A stretch of 64,000 nt of DNA. Source: Rhodanobacteraceae bacterium. Its GTDB lineage: Bacteria > Pseudomonadota > Gammaproteobacteria > Xanthomonadales > Xanthomonadaceae. The stretch is from positions 1 to 64,000 of the forward strand of contig JACKOX010000015.1 of NCBI GenBank assembly GCA_024233975.1, given 5' to 3'. How positions within the stretch are numbered: the stretch's first letter is position 1; each line of letters starts with the position of its first letter. Positions 19,507 through 27,822 of this stretch are shown piece after piece. The notes under the pieces were generated by a model. That model made no database searches. It worked only from the letters and a program-made list of their open reading frames with translations, and had not been told where the DNA came from. Both the position numbers and the translations under genes were made by a program.

Positions 19507-19579
19507 GCGGATACCCTCTGTAGTACCCAATGTGGGGGCATTGGCGCGTGCTGGCAAGCGGTCGCCGGCCTGAAGCCGC

Positions 19580-20392
19580 TCAGCGCTGGCAGCGCGGGCA
19601 CCAGACACTGGCGCGCTGGCCCAGGCGCGCCGATTTCAACGCCGCGCCACAGACCTTGCAGGCCTCCCCTTCTCGACCGTAGACCTGCAGCTCCTGCTCG
19701 AAATAGCCGGGCGCGCCGTCCGGGCTGAGGAAATCGCGCAGCGTGGTGCCGCCGCGTTTGATGGCGTAGCCGAGGATCTGCTTCACCGCGTCGGCGAGCT
19801 GTCGATAGCGCGCCAATGAAACCTTGCCTGCGGCACGGCGCGGATCGATCCCGGCCTGGAACAGGGCTTCCGCGGCGTAGATGTTGCCGACACCAACGAC
19901 GACGGCCTGGTCCATCAGGAAGGCCTTGACCGACGCACTGCGTCCGCGACTCAGACGATGCAGCCACTCGCCGTCGAAACTTTCCGACAGCGGCTCCGGG
20001 CCGAGGCCAGCCAGCAGCGAATGGACCTCGCCTGCGGGCTGCCAGAGCAGGCAGCCGAAGCGGCGCGGATCACGGAAACGCAGGCGCCGGCCATCGTCCA
20101 GCACGATATCGACGTGGTCGTGCGGGCCCGGCGGCGGATCGCCATCCAGCACGCGCAGGCTGCCGGACATGCCCAGATGCAGCAGCGCGCTGCCACCGTC
20201 GACGTCCAGCAGCAGGTACTTCGCGCGCCGGCGAACGTCGGTGATGCTGGCGCCGTTCAAACCTCGCGGCACGGCATCCGGAATCGGCCAGCGCAGATCA
20301 TGCCGGCGCAGCACCACCTCGCGCACCGTCCGCCCCAGCAGATGCGGCGCAATGCCGCGCCGGGTGGTTTCTACCTCGGGAAGCTCAGGCAC
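19580..20392 (-). CDS. mutM: Formamidopyrimidine-DNA glycosylase
   Basis: 270 residues, standard size. The N-terminal PELPEVETTRRG gives the catalytic Pro-Glu pair; the protein starts at a GTG at 20392. The H2TH region has MDQAVVVGVGNIYAAEALF, and the C-terminal zinc finger has CKVC ... CPRC. MutM removes 8-oxoguanine and formamidopyrimidines and nicks the abasic site. It lies 6 bases downstream of the MscS gene, so the two are probably co-transcribed; the pairing has no obvious functional logic. Confidence 0.97.
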   Translation of the reverse strand: MPELPEVETTRRGIAPHLLGRTVREVVLRRHDLRWPIPDAVPRGLNGASITDVRRRAKYLLLDVDGGSALLHLGMSGSLRVLDGDPPPGPHDHVDIVLDDGRRLRFRDPRRFGCLLWQPAGEVHSLLAGLGPEPLSESFDGEWLHRLSRGRSASVKAFLMDQAVVVGVGNIYAAEALFQAGIDPRRAAGKVSLARYRQLADAVKQILGYAIKRGGTTLRDFLSPDGAPGYFEQELQVYGREGEACKVCGAALKSARLGQRASVWCPRCQR

Positions 20393-20398
20393 CGCTAG

Positions 20399-21517
20399 TC
20401 ACTCCGCGTCATCCGCCTGCCCGCCTTCAGCATCCGTATCGGCCTTGCCATTGCGGCGCTCGCGCTCGGCGCGACGCTCTTCTTCGCGGCGCTGCTTGAG
20501 CGCGTCGCGCTCGGCCACGGCCTTGTCCATCGATTGCCTGAGACTGGCCGCCTGTTCGCTGTCCTTGCCATGCTCCTTGCAGGCGGCTTCGTAATCGTTC
20601 TCAAGGTCATCGATACGCTGGTTCAGCGCGTCCAGCGATTCGGCCTCTTCGGCCTTGTCGAAGACGCGCTGCTCGGGCGAGTCGGCATCCGCAGCCTTCA
20701 TCACCTCCGCGTCCGGCCCGCGATCATGCTTGGGAATCACAGGCCGTCCCGGATCCAGCTGGCGCTGGTTCATGAAGGTGGGCGAGACAATCTCCACGCC
20801 GTCACCGTGCAGCGTGTCGAGCACGCTGCGCCGCAGGTTGGAACGCGCGCTGATGATCTGCTTCACATCCTCCAGGAATGCCGACACCTTGTAGGTAACG
20901 GAGAAGTCGCCCAGCTCCATGACCTGCACAAATGGTTCCTGCAGATCCACGGCTTCCGCAGCCTGCTTCAGGAGGCGCTCGATGCGCCGGTGCGAGACGT
21001 CGTAGCCCAGTGACAGGCTGGCGGTGATCATGGTGCCGGAGCTGCGCACCACCTTGATCGGATGCGTGGCGAGGAACAGGTTGGGCAGGGTGACGAGGTC
21101 GCGATCCTCGGTCTGGATCTCGGTATGGAACAGGCCGCGCTCGCTGATGCGGCCGAAGCGGTCCTCCACCGAGATGAAATCGCCGGGCCGGAAGCTGCCG
21201 ACGACCCGCAACATGACCCCGGCCATCGCGTTGGCGATGAACGTCGTTGACGAAAGCGCCACCACCGCAGTCAGTGCGACACCGAGCAGCTTGAGCACTT
21301 CCGAGCGGGTCTCACCGGCCATCGGCAGCAGCAGGATCAGCAGGACCAGGGCAGCGATGGTGATCACCAGCAGAGCGATCTGCCGGGGCAGCCGAGCTTC
21401 GGCGCCAAGGGTGCTGCGCCGACGACCCAGCAGCGCCCAATGGGCGGCCCACAGGACAGCCACCACCAATGGCGTGGCGATCAGCAGTGGCAGGTAGTCG
21501 AGCATCCAGTCTTCCAT
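20399..21517 (-). CDS. Small-conductance mechanosensitive channel (MscS family)
   Basis: 372 residues from the ATG at 21517 (GAGGGG site). Three membrane segments are visible (about 6-26, 50-70 and the pore-lining 80-110, AVVALSSTTFIANAMAGVMLR), followed by the MscS beta domain starting RPGDFISVEDRFGRI and an alpha/beta domain. The final about 110 residues are an unusually long, highly charged, coiled-coil-like Lys/Arg/Glu/Gln tail (EERRAERERRNGKADTDAEG) not present in E. coli MscS. It releases solutes on hypo-osmotic shock. It is the promoter-proximal gene of a pair with mutM. Confidence 0.92.
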   Translation of the reverse strand: MEDWMLDYLPLLIATPLVVAVLWAAHWALLGRRRSTLGAEARLPRQIALLVITIAALVLLILLLPMAGETRSEVLKLLGVALTAVVALSSTTFIANAMAGVMLRVVGSFRPGDFISVEDRFGRISERGLFHTEIQTEDRDLVTLPNLFLATHPIKVVRSSGTMITASLSLGYDVSHRRIERLLKQAAEAVDLQEPFVQVMELGDFSVTYKVSAFLEDVKQIISARSNLRRSVLDTLHGDGVEIVSPTFMNQRQLDPGRPVIPKHDRGPDAEVMKAADADSPEQRVFDKAEEAESLDALNQRIDDLENDYEAACKEHGKDSEQAASLRQSMDKAVAERDALKQRREEERRAERERRNGKADTDAEGGQADDAE

Positions 21518-21689
21518 CGTTCCCCTCGTTGCGGCGATCTTCACCGTTCCCTGCGACGAATATGGCCCCGCCCCTCATTTCCGCCTGGCGACAGCGGCTC
21601 AAAGCTGTGGACCGGCTCACCCTTGTATTCAGGTCGACGCGGCGGCATGTAGGCATAATGCCGATTCAACACGACACAAGCACACCCCG

Positions 21690-22895
21690 ATGAATCCTTC
21701 CCTGTACGCGTGGCTCACCGATGGCCTGGTCCGCAACGACTGGCTGGTCCTGCTGATCGTCTTCGCCGTGGTGGCGCAGTTCACCATTCTTTCGGTGACG
21801 ATCTACCTGCATCGTTGCCAGGCGCATCGTGGCGTCGACCTGCATCCGATCGTGTCGCATCCGATGCGCTTCTGGCTGTGGCTGACCACGGCCATGGTGA
21901 CCAAGGACTGGGTCTCGATCCATCGCAAGCACCACGCGCACTGCGAGACCGAGAACGATCCGCACAGCCCGGTGGTCCTCGGCATCAACAAGGTGGTTTT
22001 CCACGGCGTGACGCTGTACCAGGACGCACGCAAGGATCCGACCATCAACGAGCAGTATGGGGCCGGCACGCCGACCGACTGGCTGGAGCGAGGCATCTAC
22101 GGCCGCTATCCGTCGCTGGGTCCGACCGTGCTTCTGTTCGCCTACATCGCACTGTTCGGCGTCATTGGCGTCACCCTTTGGGCGCTGCAGATGCTGGTGA
22201 TCCCGGTCGCCGCTGCCGGCGTCATCAACGGCCTCGGCCACTGGTGGGGCTACCGCAACTTCGAAACCGACGACTGCGCCACCAACATCACGCCATGGGC
22301 GGTGCTGCTGGGCGGCGAGGAGCTGCACAACAACCACCATGCCTTCCCGAGCTCCGCGCGCTTCGCGCTGCGCCGCTTCGAGTTCGACATCGGCTGGGCC
22401 GTACTGCGTGGTCTGGAGACCGTTCGACTGGCCAAGGTTCGCCGCGTGGCGCCCAAGCTGGATATCCGCGCCAACATCGCGCTTCCGGATTCCGACACGC
22501 TGCGCGCCGTCATGGCGCATCGCTACCAGGTGATGCGCGACTATTTCCGTGGCGTGGTGCTGCCGACCTGGCGCGCCGAGGCGCAGCAGGCCGGCGAGAC
22601 CCTGCGCAGCCTGCCGCGTCGCATGCGTCGCGCCATGAAGAACCACGGCCAGTGGCTGGACAGCGACAACCGCGAGCGCTTCGAACAATGGATCGCGCAG
22701 CGTCCGAAGCTGGCTACCGTGTTCGAGTTCCGCCAGCGCCTGCGTGCCGTGTATGCGCGCAACAGTGGCGGCAGCGAGGCCATGCTGGAATCGCTGCGCA
22801 ACTGGTGCCGTGAGGCCGAGGCCTCCGGCAACCGCGCGCTGGCCGAGTTCGCCGAACGCCTCAAAGGCTACGCACTGGTTCCCGTCCGCGCCTGA
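21690..22895 (+). CDS. desA: Acyl-lipid/acyl-CoA desaturase (DesA-like) with helical C-terminal extension
   Basis: 401 residues. The three His boxes of membrane desaturases are present: HRCQAHR, HRKHH and HNNHH. Four membrane segments lie around residues 15-40, 55-75, 145-165 and 170-190. It introduces a double bond in membrane fatty acids using diiron chemistry. Beyond residue about 275 there is an extra helical region (LDSDNRERFEQWIA to LRNWCREAEASGNRALAEFAERLKGY) resembling the C-terminal helices of ISL3-type transposases; it has no membrane segments. The EF-hand gene follows 3 bases later. The symbol is by family resemblance. Confidence 0.85.
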   Translation: MNPSLYAWLTDGLVRNDWLVLLIVFAVVAQFTILSVTIYLHRCQAHRGVDLHPIVSHPMRFWLWLTTAMVTKDWVSIHRKHHAHCETENDPHSPVVLGINKVVFHGVTLYQDARKDPTINEQYGAGTPTDWLERGIYGRYPSLGPTVLLFAYIALFGVIGVTLWALQMLVIPVAAAGVINGLGHWWGYRNFETDDCATNITPWAVLLGGEELHNNHHAFPSSARFALRRFEFDIGWAVLRGLETVRLAKVRRVAPKLDIRANIALPDSDTLRAVMAHRYQVMRDYFRGVVLPTWRAEAQQAGETLRSLPRRMRRAMKNHGQWLDSDNRERFEQWIAQRPKLATVFEFRQRLRAVYARNSGGSEAMLESLRNWCREAEASGNRALAEFAERLKGYALVPVRA

Positions 22896-22898
22896 GCC

Positions 22899-23270
22899 AT
22901 GGCGCCACTGCACCGACTCGCGCTGCTGCTCGCGACAATGAGCCTCGCAGCACCGGGTTCGGTGCTGGCAGCGTCGATCTGGAGCGTCGAGTCACCGCAG
23001 GAGTACCTGGCGCTGATCGACAGCGACGGCGACGGCCGTGTCTCGCTGCGTGAATACCAGGACTACCTCGGCCGCAGCGCTCGCGAAATGGACCGCAACG
23101 GCGACGGTCTCCTCAGCGCCAACGAATTGCCACCCGGCACGCGCAGTCGCGGCGGCCGGCCGGTGAACCTGCAACGCCAGCGAGAAGCCTTCGCCACCCG
23201 CTTCCACCTGCAGGATCGCAACGGTGACCGCTACCTAGACGCCGAAGAGCTCGGCGCACCACCGCGCTGA
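22899..23270 (+). CDS. Exported EF-hand protein
   Basis: 123 residues with a signal peptide (about 1-26, ending VLAAS) and three EF-hand-type loops: DSDGDGRVSLREY, DRNGDGLLSANEL and DRNGDRYLDAEEL. It should bind calcium in the periplasm. It starts 3 bases after the desaturase stop, suggesting one transcript, although no functional link is known. It converges with mocA, with 12 bases between the stops. Confidence 0.85.
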   Translation: MAPLHRLALLLATMSLAAPGSVLAASIWSVESPQEYLALIDSDGDGRVSLREYQDYLGRSAREMDRNGDGLLSANELPPGTRSRGGRPVNLQRQREAFATRFHLQDRNGDRYLDAEELGAPPR

Positions 23271-23282
23271 GCACCTTCCGCC

Positions 23283-23903
23283 TCAAACGGGATCGAGCAC
23301 GCCACGCTCCCGGGCTGAGCGAAGGTCATCATCGGTATCGATGTCCAGCGCCAGCTCGGCTGCGTCAATGATGCTGATCGCATCCGCGTCTAGCCGGTTA
23401 AGGATTTTCCGGAGCCCGGTATCGCCCGATACGCTGACACGCTGGAGTTCGGAAGCCGGCACCAGCGCGGGCATTCCCACCGCATCGACATAGCGGGTGG
23501 CGGCATGGTCACAGCGGCGACCATGTTCCAGATCGCCCACTGCACGCAGCAAGGCCAGCAGATGAGTGGCTTCCAGCGCCGGCTGGTCGCAGCCGAGGAT
23601 AAGTACGGGTTGATCACTGTCGGGCAGGCGCTTTGCGGCGACGGTCAGGCTGGTCGCCAGTCCCTGTTCCCAGTCCGGGTTGTGGGCTACCTCGAGCGCC
23701 ATGTCGGCCACGGCAGCCAGCACCTGTTCCTCGAACGCACCAGTCACCAGCAGCAGGCGCTCGGGTGATGTCGCCATCGCCAGACGACAGGCGCGATGCA
23801 CCAGCGTCTCGCCATCTCGAGTCAGCAGCTGCTTGGGACGGCCCAGTCGCCGGCTTCCGCCAGCAGCGAGGATCAGCGCGACATGTCGAGGACGAGCTTT
23901 CAC
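23283..23903 (-). CDS. mocA: Molybdenum cofactor cytidylyltransferase (MocA-like)
   Basis: 206 residues, an NTP_transf_3 protein. It has the nucleotide-binding opening ALILAAGGSRRLGRPKQLL and the LGCDQPALEATHL strand with the metal-binding Asp. MocA attaches CMP to molybdopterin, giving the MCD cofactor used by xanthine dehydrogenase/Ior-type hydroxylases. It lies 3 bases downstream of xdhC and divergent from the hydroxylase subunits, which fits cofactor maturation for them. Confidence 0.88.
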   Translation of the reverse strand: MKARPRHVALILAAGGSRRLGRPKQLLTRDGETLVHRACRLAMATSPERLLLVTGAFEEQVLAAVADMALEVAHNPDWEQGLATSLTVAAKRLPDSDQPVLILGCDQPALEATHLLALLRAVGDLEHGRRCDHAATRYVDAVGMPALVPASELQRVSVSGDTGLRKILNRLDADAISIIDAAELALDIDTDDDLRSARERGVLDPV

Positions 23904-23906
23904 ACG

Positions 23907-24881
23907 CTATTTGCCATGCCGGAGCATCTGCAGCTGGGCGGCGATGCTCAAGGCAATCGCCTCCGCACCTCGGCCGCCGAGATCAAGACCAACCGGTGAG
24001 TGCAGGCGAGGCTGCAGCGACTCAGCCTGATCGGCGGACAGCAGCCGGAACAGGTCGTCGCGCCGCCGACGCGGGCCGAGCAGGCCGATGAAGGGGATGG
24101 TCGAACCGGCCAGTGCTTCCAGCGTGTCGCGATCACGCTCGAAATTGTGGTGCATGACCAGCGCGGCTGTGGCGGTCGACACTTCGGCATCGTCCAGCGC
24201 ATTCGCCGGCGACAACTCGATCAGGCGATCAGCCAGATCACCCGCGCTTCGCCAGCGTTCGCGTCGTTCGACCAGCAGCGTTCGCCAGCCAGCCTGTCCG
24301 AGCATGGTCAGCAGACTGTCGGATTCCGGTCCGGCACCGAACAGGCAGACACGTGGCTGCGCCTCGAAGTCGAGCTGCCAGTTCGGCGCCAGCCACGGCG
24401 CCGCGCCCGCGGTTGCGAGCTGCCATTCACCGGCGCTGTCACCCGCAGCCAGACGCAGCTTTCCGTCGCAGGACAACATCAGTGACAGCGGAACCACCGC
24501 CTGCTGCCAGTGCCCGATGAGGGCTGACAGCCCCTCCAGATCGGTCAGCGGGATCAGCGCCAGATGCAGGCGACCGCGGCAGCCGGTGGCCGAACCGCTG
24601 AGCAGGCTGTCATCGTCACGGGTGTCGATATCCATCCACTCGATGCGCTTCCGGTCAACGGCGAGCCGCGCGGTTTCGGCAATCGCCGACTCCAGGCAGC
24701 CGCCACTGAGCCAGCCAACCTGCCCAGTACTGCCGCCGAACTGGGCCATCGCCCCCCGTCCGACATAGGTGGAGCCTTCGGTATCCAGTACCAGCGCAAG
24801 CGCTGCGGCATCGTGATCACGCGCGGCGAGCGCGGCCGCAGCCAGCACCTGCGGGGAAGCGGAAAGGAATCGATCGGCCAT
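23907..24881 (-). CDS. XdhC/CoxI-family Mo-hydroxylase maturation protein
   Basis: 324 residues from the ATG at 24881 (MADRF). The N-terminal XdhC/CoxI domain has LALVLDTEGSTYVGRGAMAQF and the SGGCLE motif. The C-terminal Rossmann domain has RVCLFGAGPESDSLLTMLGQAGW and FIGLLGPRRRRDDLF. XdhC-type chaperones bind the molybdenum cofactor, help its sulfuration and insert it in the target enzyme. It is transcribed divergently from the two hydroxylase subunits and together with mocA. Confidence 0.88.
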   Translation of the reverse strand: MADRFLSASPQVLAAAALAARDHDAAALALVLDTEGSTYVGRGAMAQFGGSTGQVGWLSGGCLESAIAETARLAVDRKRIEWMDIDTRDDDSLLSGSATGCRGRLHLALIPLTDLEGLSALIGHWQQAVVPLSLMLSCDGKLRLAAGDSAGEWQLATAGAAPWLAPNWQLDFEAQPRVCLFGAGPESDSLLTMLGQAGWRTLLVERRERWRSAGDLADRLIELSPANALDDAEVSTATAALVMHHNFERDRDTLEALAGSTIPFIGLLGPRRRRDDLFRLLSADQAESLQPRLHSPVGLDLGGRGAEAIALSIAAQLQMLRHGK

Positions 24882-25001
24882 GCGCCAAGGGTAATCGCAG
24901 TCGACACGGTTTTCGCAAGAGGGCGGCAACGAACCCGGCCTGCAAACGTCGCGACAAGGGAGTAGGCTTCGATGTCCATCGATCGAGGCGAGGCGCGCAC
25001 C

Positions 25002-25457
25002 ATGAAACTGCGGGTGAATGGCAAGGATCACGAGGTGGACGCGCCGGCAGACATGCCGCTGCTCTGGGTGCTGCGCGACCTGCTGGGCATGACCGGCACC
25101 AAGTACGGCTGCGGCATGGCGCAGTGCGGTGCCTGCACCGTGCACGTCGATGGCGCGCCGATCCGCTCCTGCGTCACGCCAGCAGTGGCGCTGGCCGGCA
25201 AATCCATCGAAACCATCGAATCACTGCCGGCCGACGCCAGCCATCCGGTGCAGCGCGCCTGGGCCGAACTCGACGTGGTGCAGTGCGGCTACTGCCAGTC
25301 CGGACAGATCATGGCCGCCGTTGCGCTGCTCGCCAGCAAGCCGGAGCCGACCGACAGCGACATCGATGCCGCGATGAACGGCAACATCTGCCGCTGCGGC
25401 ACCTACCCGCGCATCCGCGCCGCCGTGCATCGCGCCGCCGAGCTGGCCAAGTCCTGA
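25002..25457 (+). CDS. (2Fe-2S) subunit of a molybdenum hydroxylase (IorA-like)
   Basis: 151 residues. The N-terminal plant-type ferredoxin cluster is ligated by Cys37, Cys42, Cys45 and Cys57; the second cluster by Cys95, Cys98, Cys130 and Cys132 (CGYC ... CRC). Its length and lack of a FAD domain match the small subunit of isoquinoline 1-oxidoreductase-type enzymes. An ATG at 24972 with a GGGAG site could add ten residues; the start at 25002 matches the family better. It is followed by the large subunit after 73 bases. Confidence 0.92.
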   Translation: MKLRVNGKDHEVDAPADMPLLWVLRDLLGMTGTKYGCGMAQCGACTVHVDGAPIRSCVTPAVALAGKSIETIESLPADASHPVQRAWAELDVVQCGYCQSGQIMAAVALLASKPEPTDSDIDAAMNGNICRCGTYPRIRAAVHRAAELAKS

Positions 25458-25530
25458 GCCGCATTTTCGCCGCGCCGCTTGCTGCTAGAGCAACCCGGCA
25501 CCTGATGGCACCGAATTTCTGGAGATCCGC

Positions 25531-27723
25531 GTGAACACTCCGACCAAGACCAATGCATCCAAGCACGGCGCGACCAACCTCAGTCGCCGCAATTTCCTCA
25601 AGGGCAGCGCCACGCTGGGTGGCGGCTTGGTGATCGCCTTCCTGGTGCCAGGCGCCAACCGCTTCGCCGCCGCTGCCGATGCCGCGGCCAGCAGCGAATT
25701 CGCGCCAAACGCCTTCCTGCGGATCGGCACGGATGGCCGCGTCAGCATCATTCTGGCGCATTCGGAAATGGGCCAGGGCGTCTGGACCACGCTGCCCATG
25801 CTGATCGCCGAGGAGCTTGATGCCGACTGGACAAAGATCGCGGTCGAGCATGCGCCCGCCGAGCAGGCATACGCGCACCTCGGTTTCGGCACCATGGCCA
25901 CGGGCGGCTCCACCAGCACCGCGAGCGAATTTGACCGCTACCGCCAGGCTGGCGCCGCCGCACGCGCCATGCTGACCCAGGCCGCCGCCGCGCGCTTCGG
26001 CGTTGAGGCGGCCGAAGTGAACATCGCTGACGGCATAGCCAGCGCAGGCAAGCACAAGGCCAGTTTCGGCGAACTCGCCGATGCCGCGGCCAAACTGCCC
26101 GTGCCGGATCCGAAGACGTTGACGCTGAAGCCACGCAAGGACTGGAAAGTCATCGGCAAGCGCACCCGTCGCCTGGACACGCCGGAGAAGATCACCGGCC
26201 GCGCCACCTTCGGCATGGACGTGCAGTTCGATGGACTGAAAACCGGACTGGTCGCGCGCCCACCCGTGATTGGCGGCAGCGTGAAGTCGCTGGATGACAC
26301 GGCGGCGCTGGCCGTAACCGGCGTGCGCAAGGTGGTGCGGGTACCGAGCGGCGTGGCGGTGATCGCCGATCATTTCTGGGCGGCGAAGAAAGGTCGCGAT
26401 GCACTGAAGATCGAATGGGACGCCGGCCCCAACGAAGGGCTCGATACCGACAAGCTGCGCGAGAGCTTCCGCAAGACCGCGCAGACCGACGGTCCGGTCG
26501 CCGCAACAGCTGGCGACATCGCTGCCGCCATGAAGGACATGAAGAAAACGGTCGAGGCCGAATACAACGTGCCCTACCTCGCCCACGCACCGATGGAGCC
26601 GCTGAACTGCACGGTGAAGATCGACGCCGACGGCTGCGAGATCTGGACCGGCACGCAGTTCCAGCAGTTCGACCAGATGGCGGCGTCGCGCATCACCGGC
26701 ATTCCGGTGGAAAAGGTGAAGCTGCACACCATGTTCCTCGGTGGTGGCTTCGGTCGCCGCGCGACACCGACCTCGGACTTCGTCAGCGAGGCCGTGGAAG
26801 TGGCCAAGGCCGCCGGCATGCCGGTGAAAACCGTGTGGACGCGTGAAGACGACATCCACGGCGGCTACTACCGTCCGATGTTCCTGCAGGCCGCGAAGAT
26901 TGGCCTCGATGGCGAGGGCATGCCGGTGGCATGGCAGCAGGCGATGGTCGGCCAGTCGATCATGAAGGGCACGCCGTTCGAACCGTTCTCGATCAAGGAC
27001 GGCGTGGACAGCAGCTCGGTCGAAGGTGTCGCGGATTCGCCGTATGTGAAGGGCGCGGCCAATCATCGCGTCACGCTGCACTCACCGGACATCAAACTGC
27101 CGGTGCTGTGGTGGCGCTCGGTCGGCCACAGCTACAACGCCTTCGTGATGGAAAGCCTGGTCGATGAACTGGCGCATGCTGCCGGCAAGGACCCGGTGGC
27201 CTATCGGCGCACGCTGCTGGCCGAACACCCGCGTCATCTCGCCGCACTCAACCTGGCGGTGGAGAAAGCCGGCTGGGGATCACCGGCAGCGGAAGGTCGC
27301 GCGCGCGGCGTGGCCGTGCACGAATCCTTTGGCAGCGTGGTGGCGCAGGTGGCGGAAGTCTCCGTGGACAAGGGCAGCATCCGCGTCCACAAGGTGACCT
27401 GTGCCATCGACTGCGGCACCGCGGTGAATCCGGAAGGCATTGCCGCGCAGATGGAGTCGGGCATCACCTTCGGTCTGAGCGCCGCGCTGCACAGCCAGCT
27501 GACCTTCAAGGACGGCCAGGTGCAGCAGAGCAATTTCCACGACTACCAGGTGCTGCGCCTCACCGAAATGCCGGTGGTCGACGTGCATATCGTGCCCAGC
27601 GAAGCGCCGCCCAGCGGCGTGGGTGAACCCGGCACGCCGCCCATCGCGCCGGCCGTGGCCAATGCCCTGTTCGCGCTGACCGGGAAGCGACTGCGCTCGC
27701 TGCCATTGTCGCTGCCGGCCTGA
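25531..27723 (+). CDS. Molybdopterin-binding subunit of IorB-type aldehyde/isoquinoline oxidoreductase
   Basis: 730 residues starting at a GTG at 25531 with GGAG 8 bases before. A twin-arginine signal (SRRNFLKG, Arg19-Arg20) directs the folded enzyme to the periplasm, presumably carrying the small Fe-S subunit with it. The Mo-cofactor-binding aldehyde-oxidase domains contain AHSEMGQGVWT, FLGGGFGRR, and near the C-terminus GVGEPGTPPIAPAVANAL with the catalytic Glu. No FAD subunit is present, so electrons likely go to a cytochrome. The real substrate (N-heterocycle or aldehyde) cannot be told. Confidence 0.92.
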   Translation: MNTPTKTNASKHGATNLSRRNFLKGSATLGGGLVIAFLVPGANRFAAAADAAASSEFAPNAFLRIGTDGRVSIILAHSEMGQGVWTTLPMLIAEELDADWTKIAVEHAPAEQAYAHLGFGTMATGGSTSTASEFDRYRQAGAAARAMLTQAAAARFGVEAAEVNIADGIASAGKHKASFGELADAAAKLPVPDPKTLTLKPRKDWKVIGKRTRRLDTPEKITGRATFGMDVQFDGLKTGLVARPPVIGGSVKSLDDTAALAVTGVRKVVRVPSGVAVIADHFWAAKKGRDALKIEWDAGPNEGLDTDKLRESFRKTAQTDGPVAATAGDIAAAMKDMKKTVEAEYNVPYLAHAPMEPLNCTVKIDADGCEIWTGTQFQQFDQMAASRITGIPVEKVKLHTMFLGGGFGRRATPTSDFVSEAVEVAKAAGMPVKTVWTREDDIHGGYYRPMFLQAAKIGLDGEGMPVAWQQAMVGQSIMKGTPFEPFSIKDGVDSSSVEGVADSPYVKGAANHRVTLHSPDIKLPVLWWRSVGHSYNAFVMESLVDELAHAAGKDPVAYRRTLLAEHPRHLAALNLAVEKAGWGSPAAEGRARGVAVHESFGSVVAQVAEVSVDKGSIRVHKVTCAIDCGTAVNPEGIAAQMESGITFGLSAALHSQLTFKDGQVQQSNFHDYQVLRLTEMPVVDVHIVPSEAPPSGVGEPGTPPIAPAVANALFALTGKRLRSLPLSLPA

Positions 27724-27756
27724 TCGCTGCGCGGCGCCTTGTCGGAACATGTTGCG

Positions 27757-27777
27757 GAAGCGCCCATCGGGCGCTTC
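27757..27777. terminator. Strong stem-loop after the Mo-hydroxylase operon
   Basis: Perfect 9-bp stem GAAGCGCCC / GGGCGCTTC with a 3-base loop, 34 bases after the stop of the large subunit. There is no T run behind it, so Rho-independent termination is uncertain; it may stabilise the mRNA end. Confidence 0.5.
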
Positions 27778-27822
27778 GCCGCTGCGCGATAATGTGCGCC
27801 TGATCCCGCCACAAGAGCCGCC

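Noticed and set aside
17902..19728. 608-codon open frame on the plus strand
   Set aside because: Antisense to the GspE/PilB-like ATPase, whose Walker motifs and zinc Cys pairs prove the other strand.
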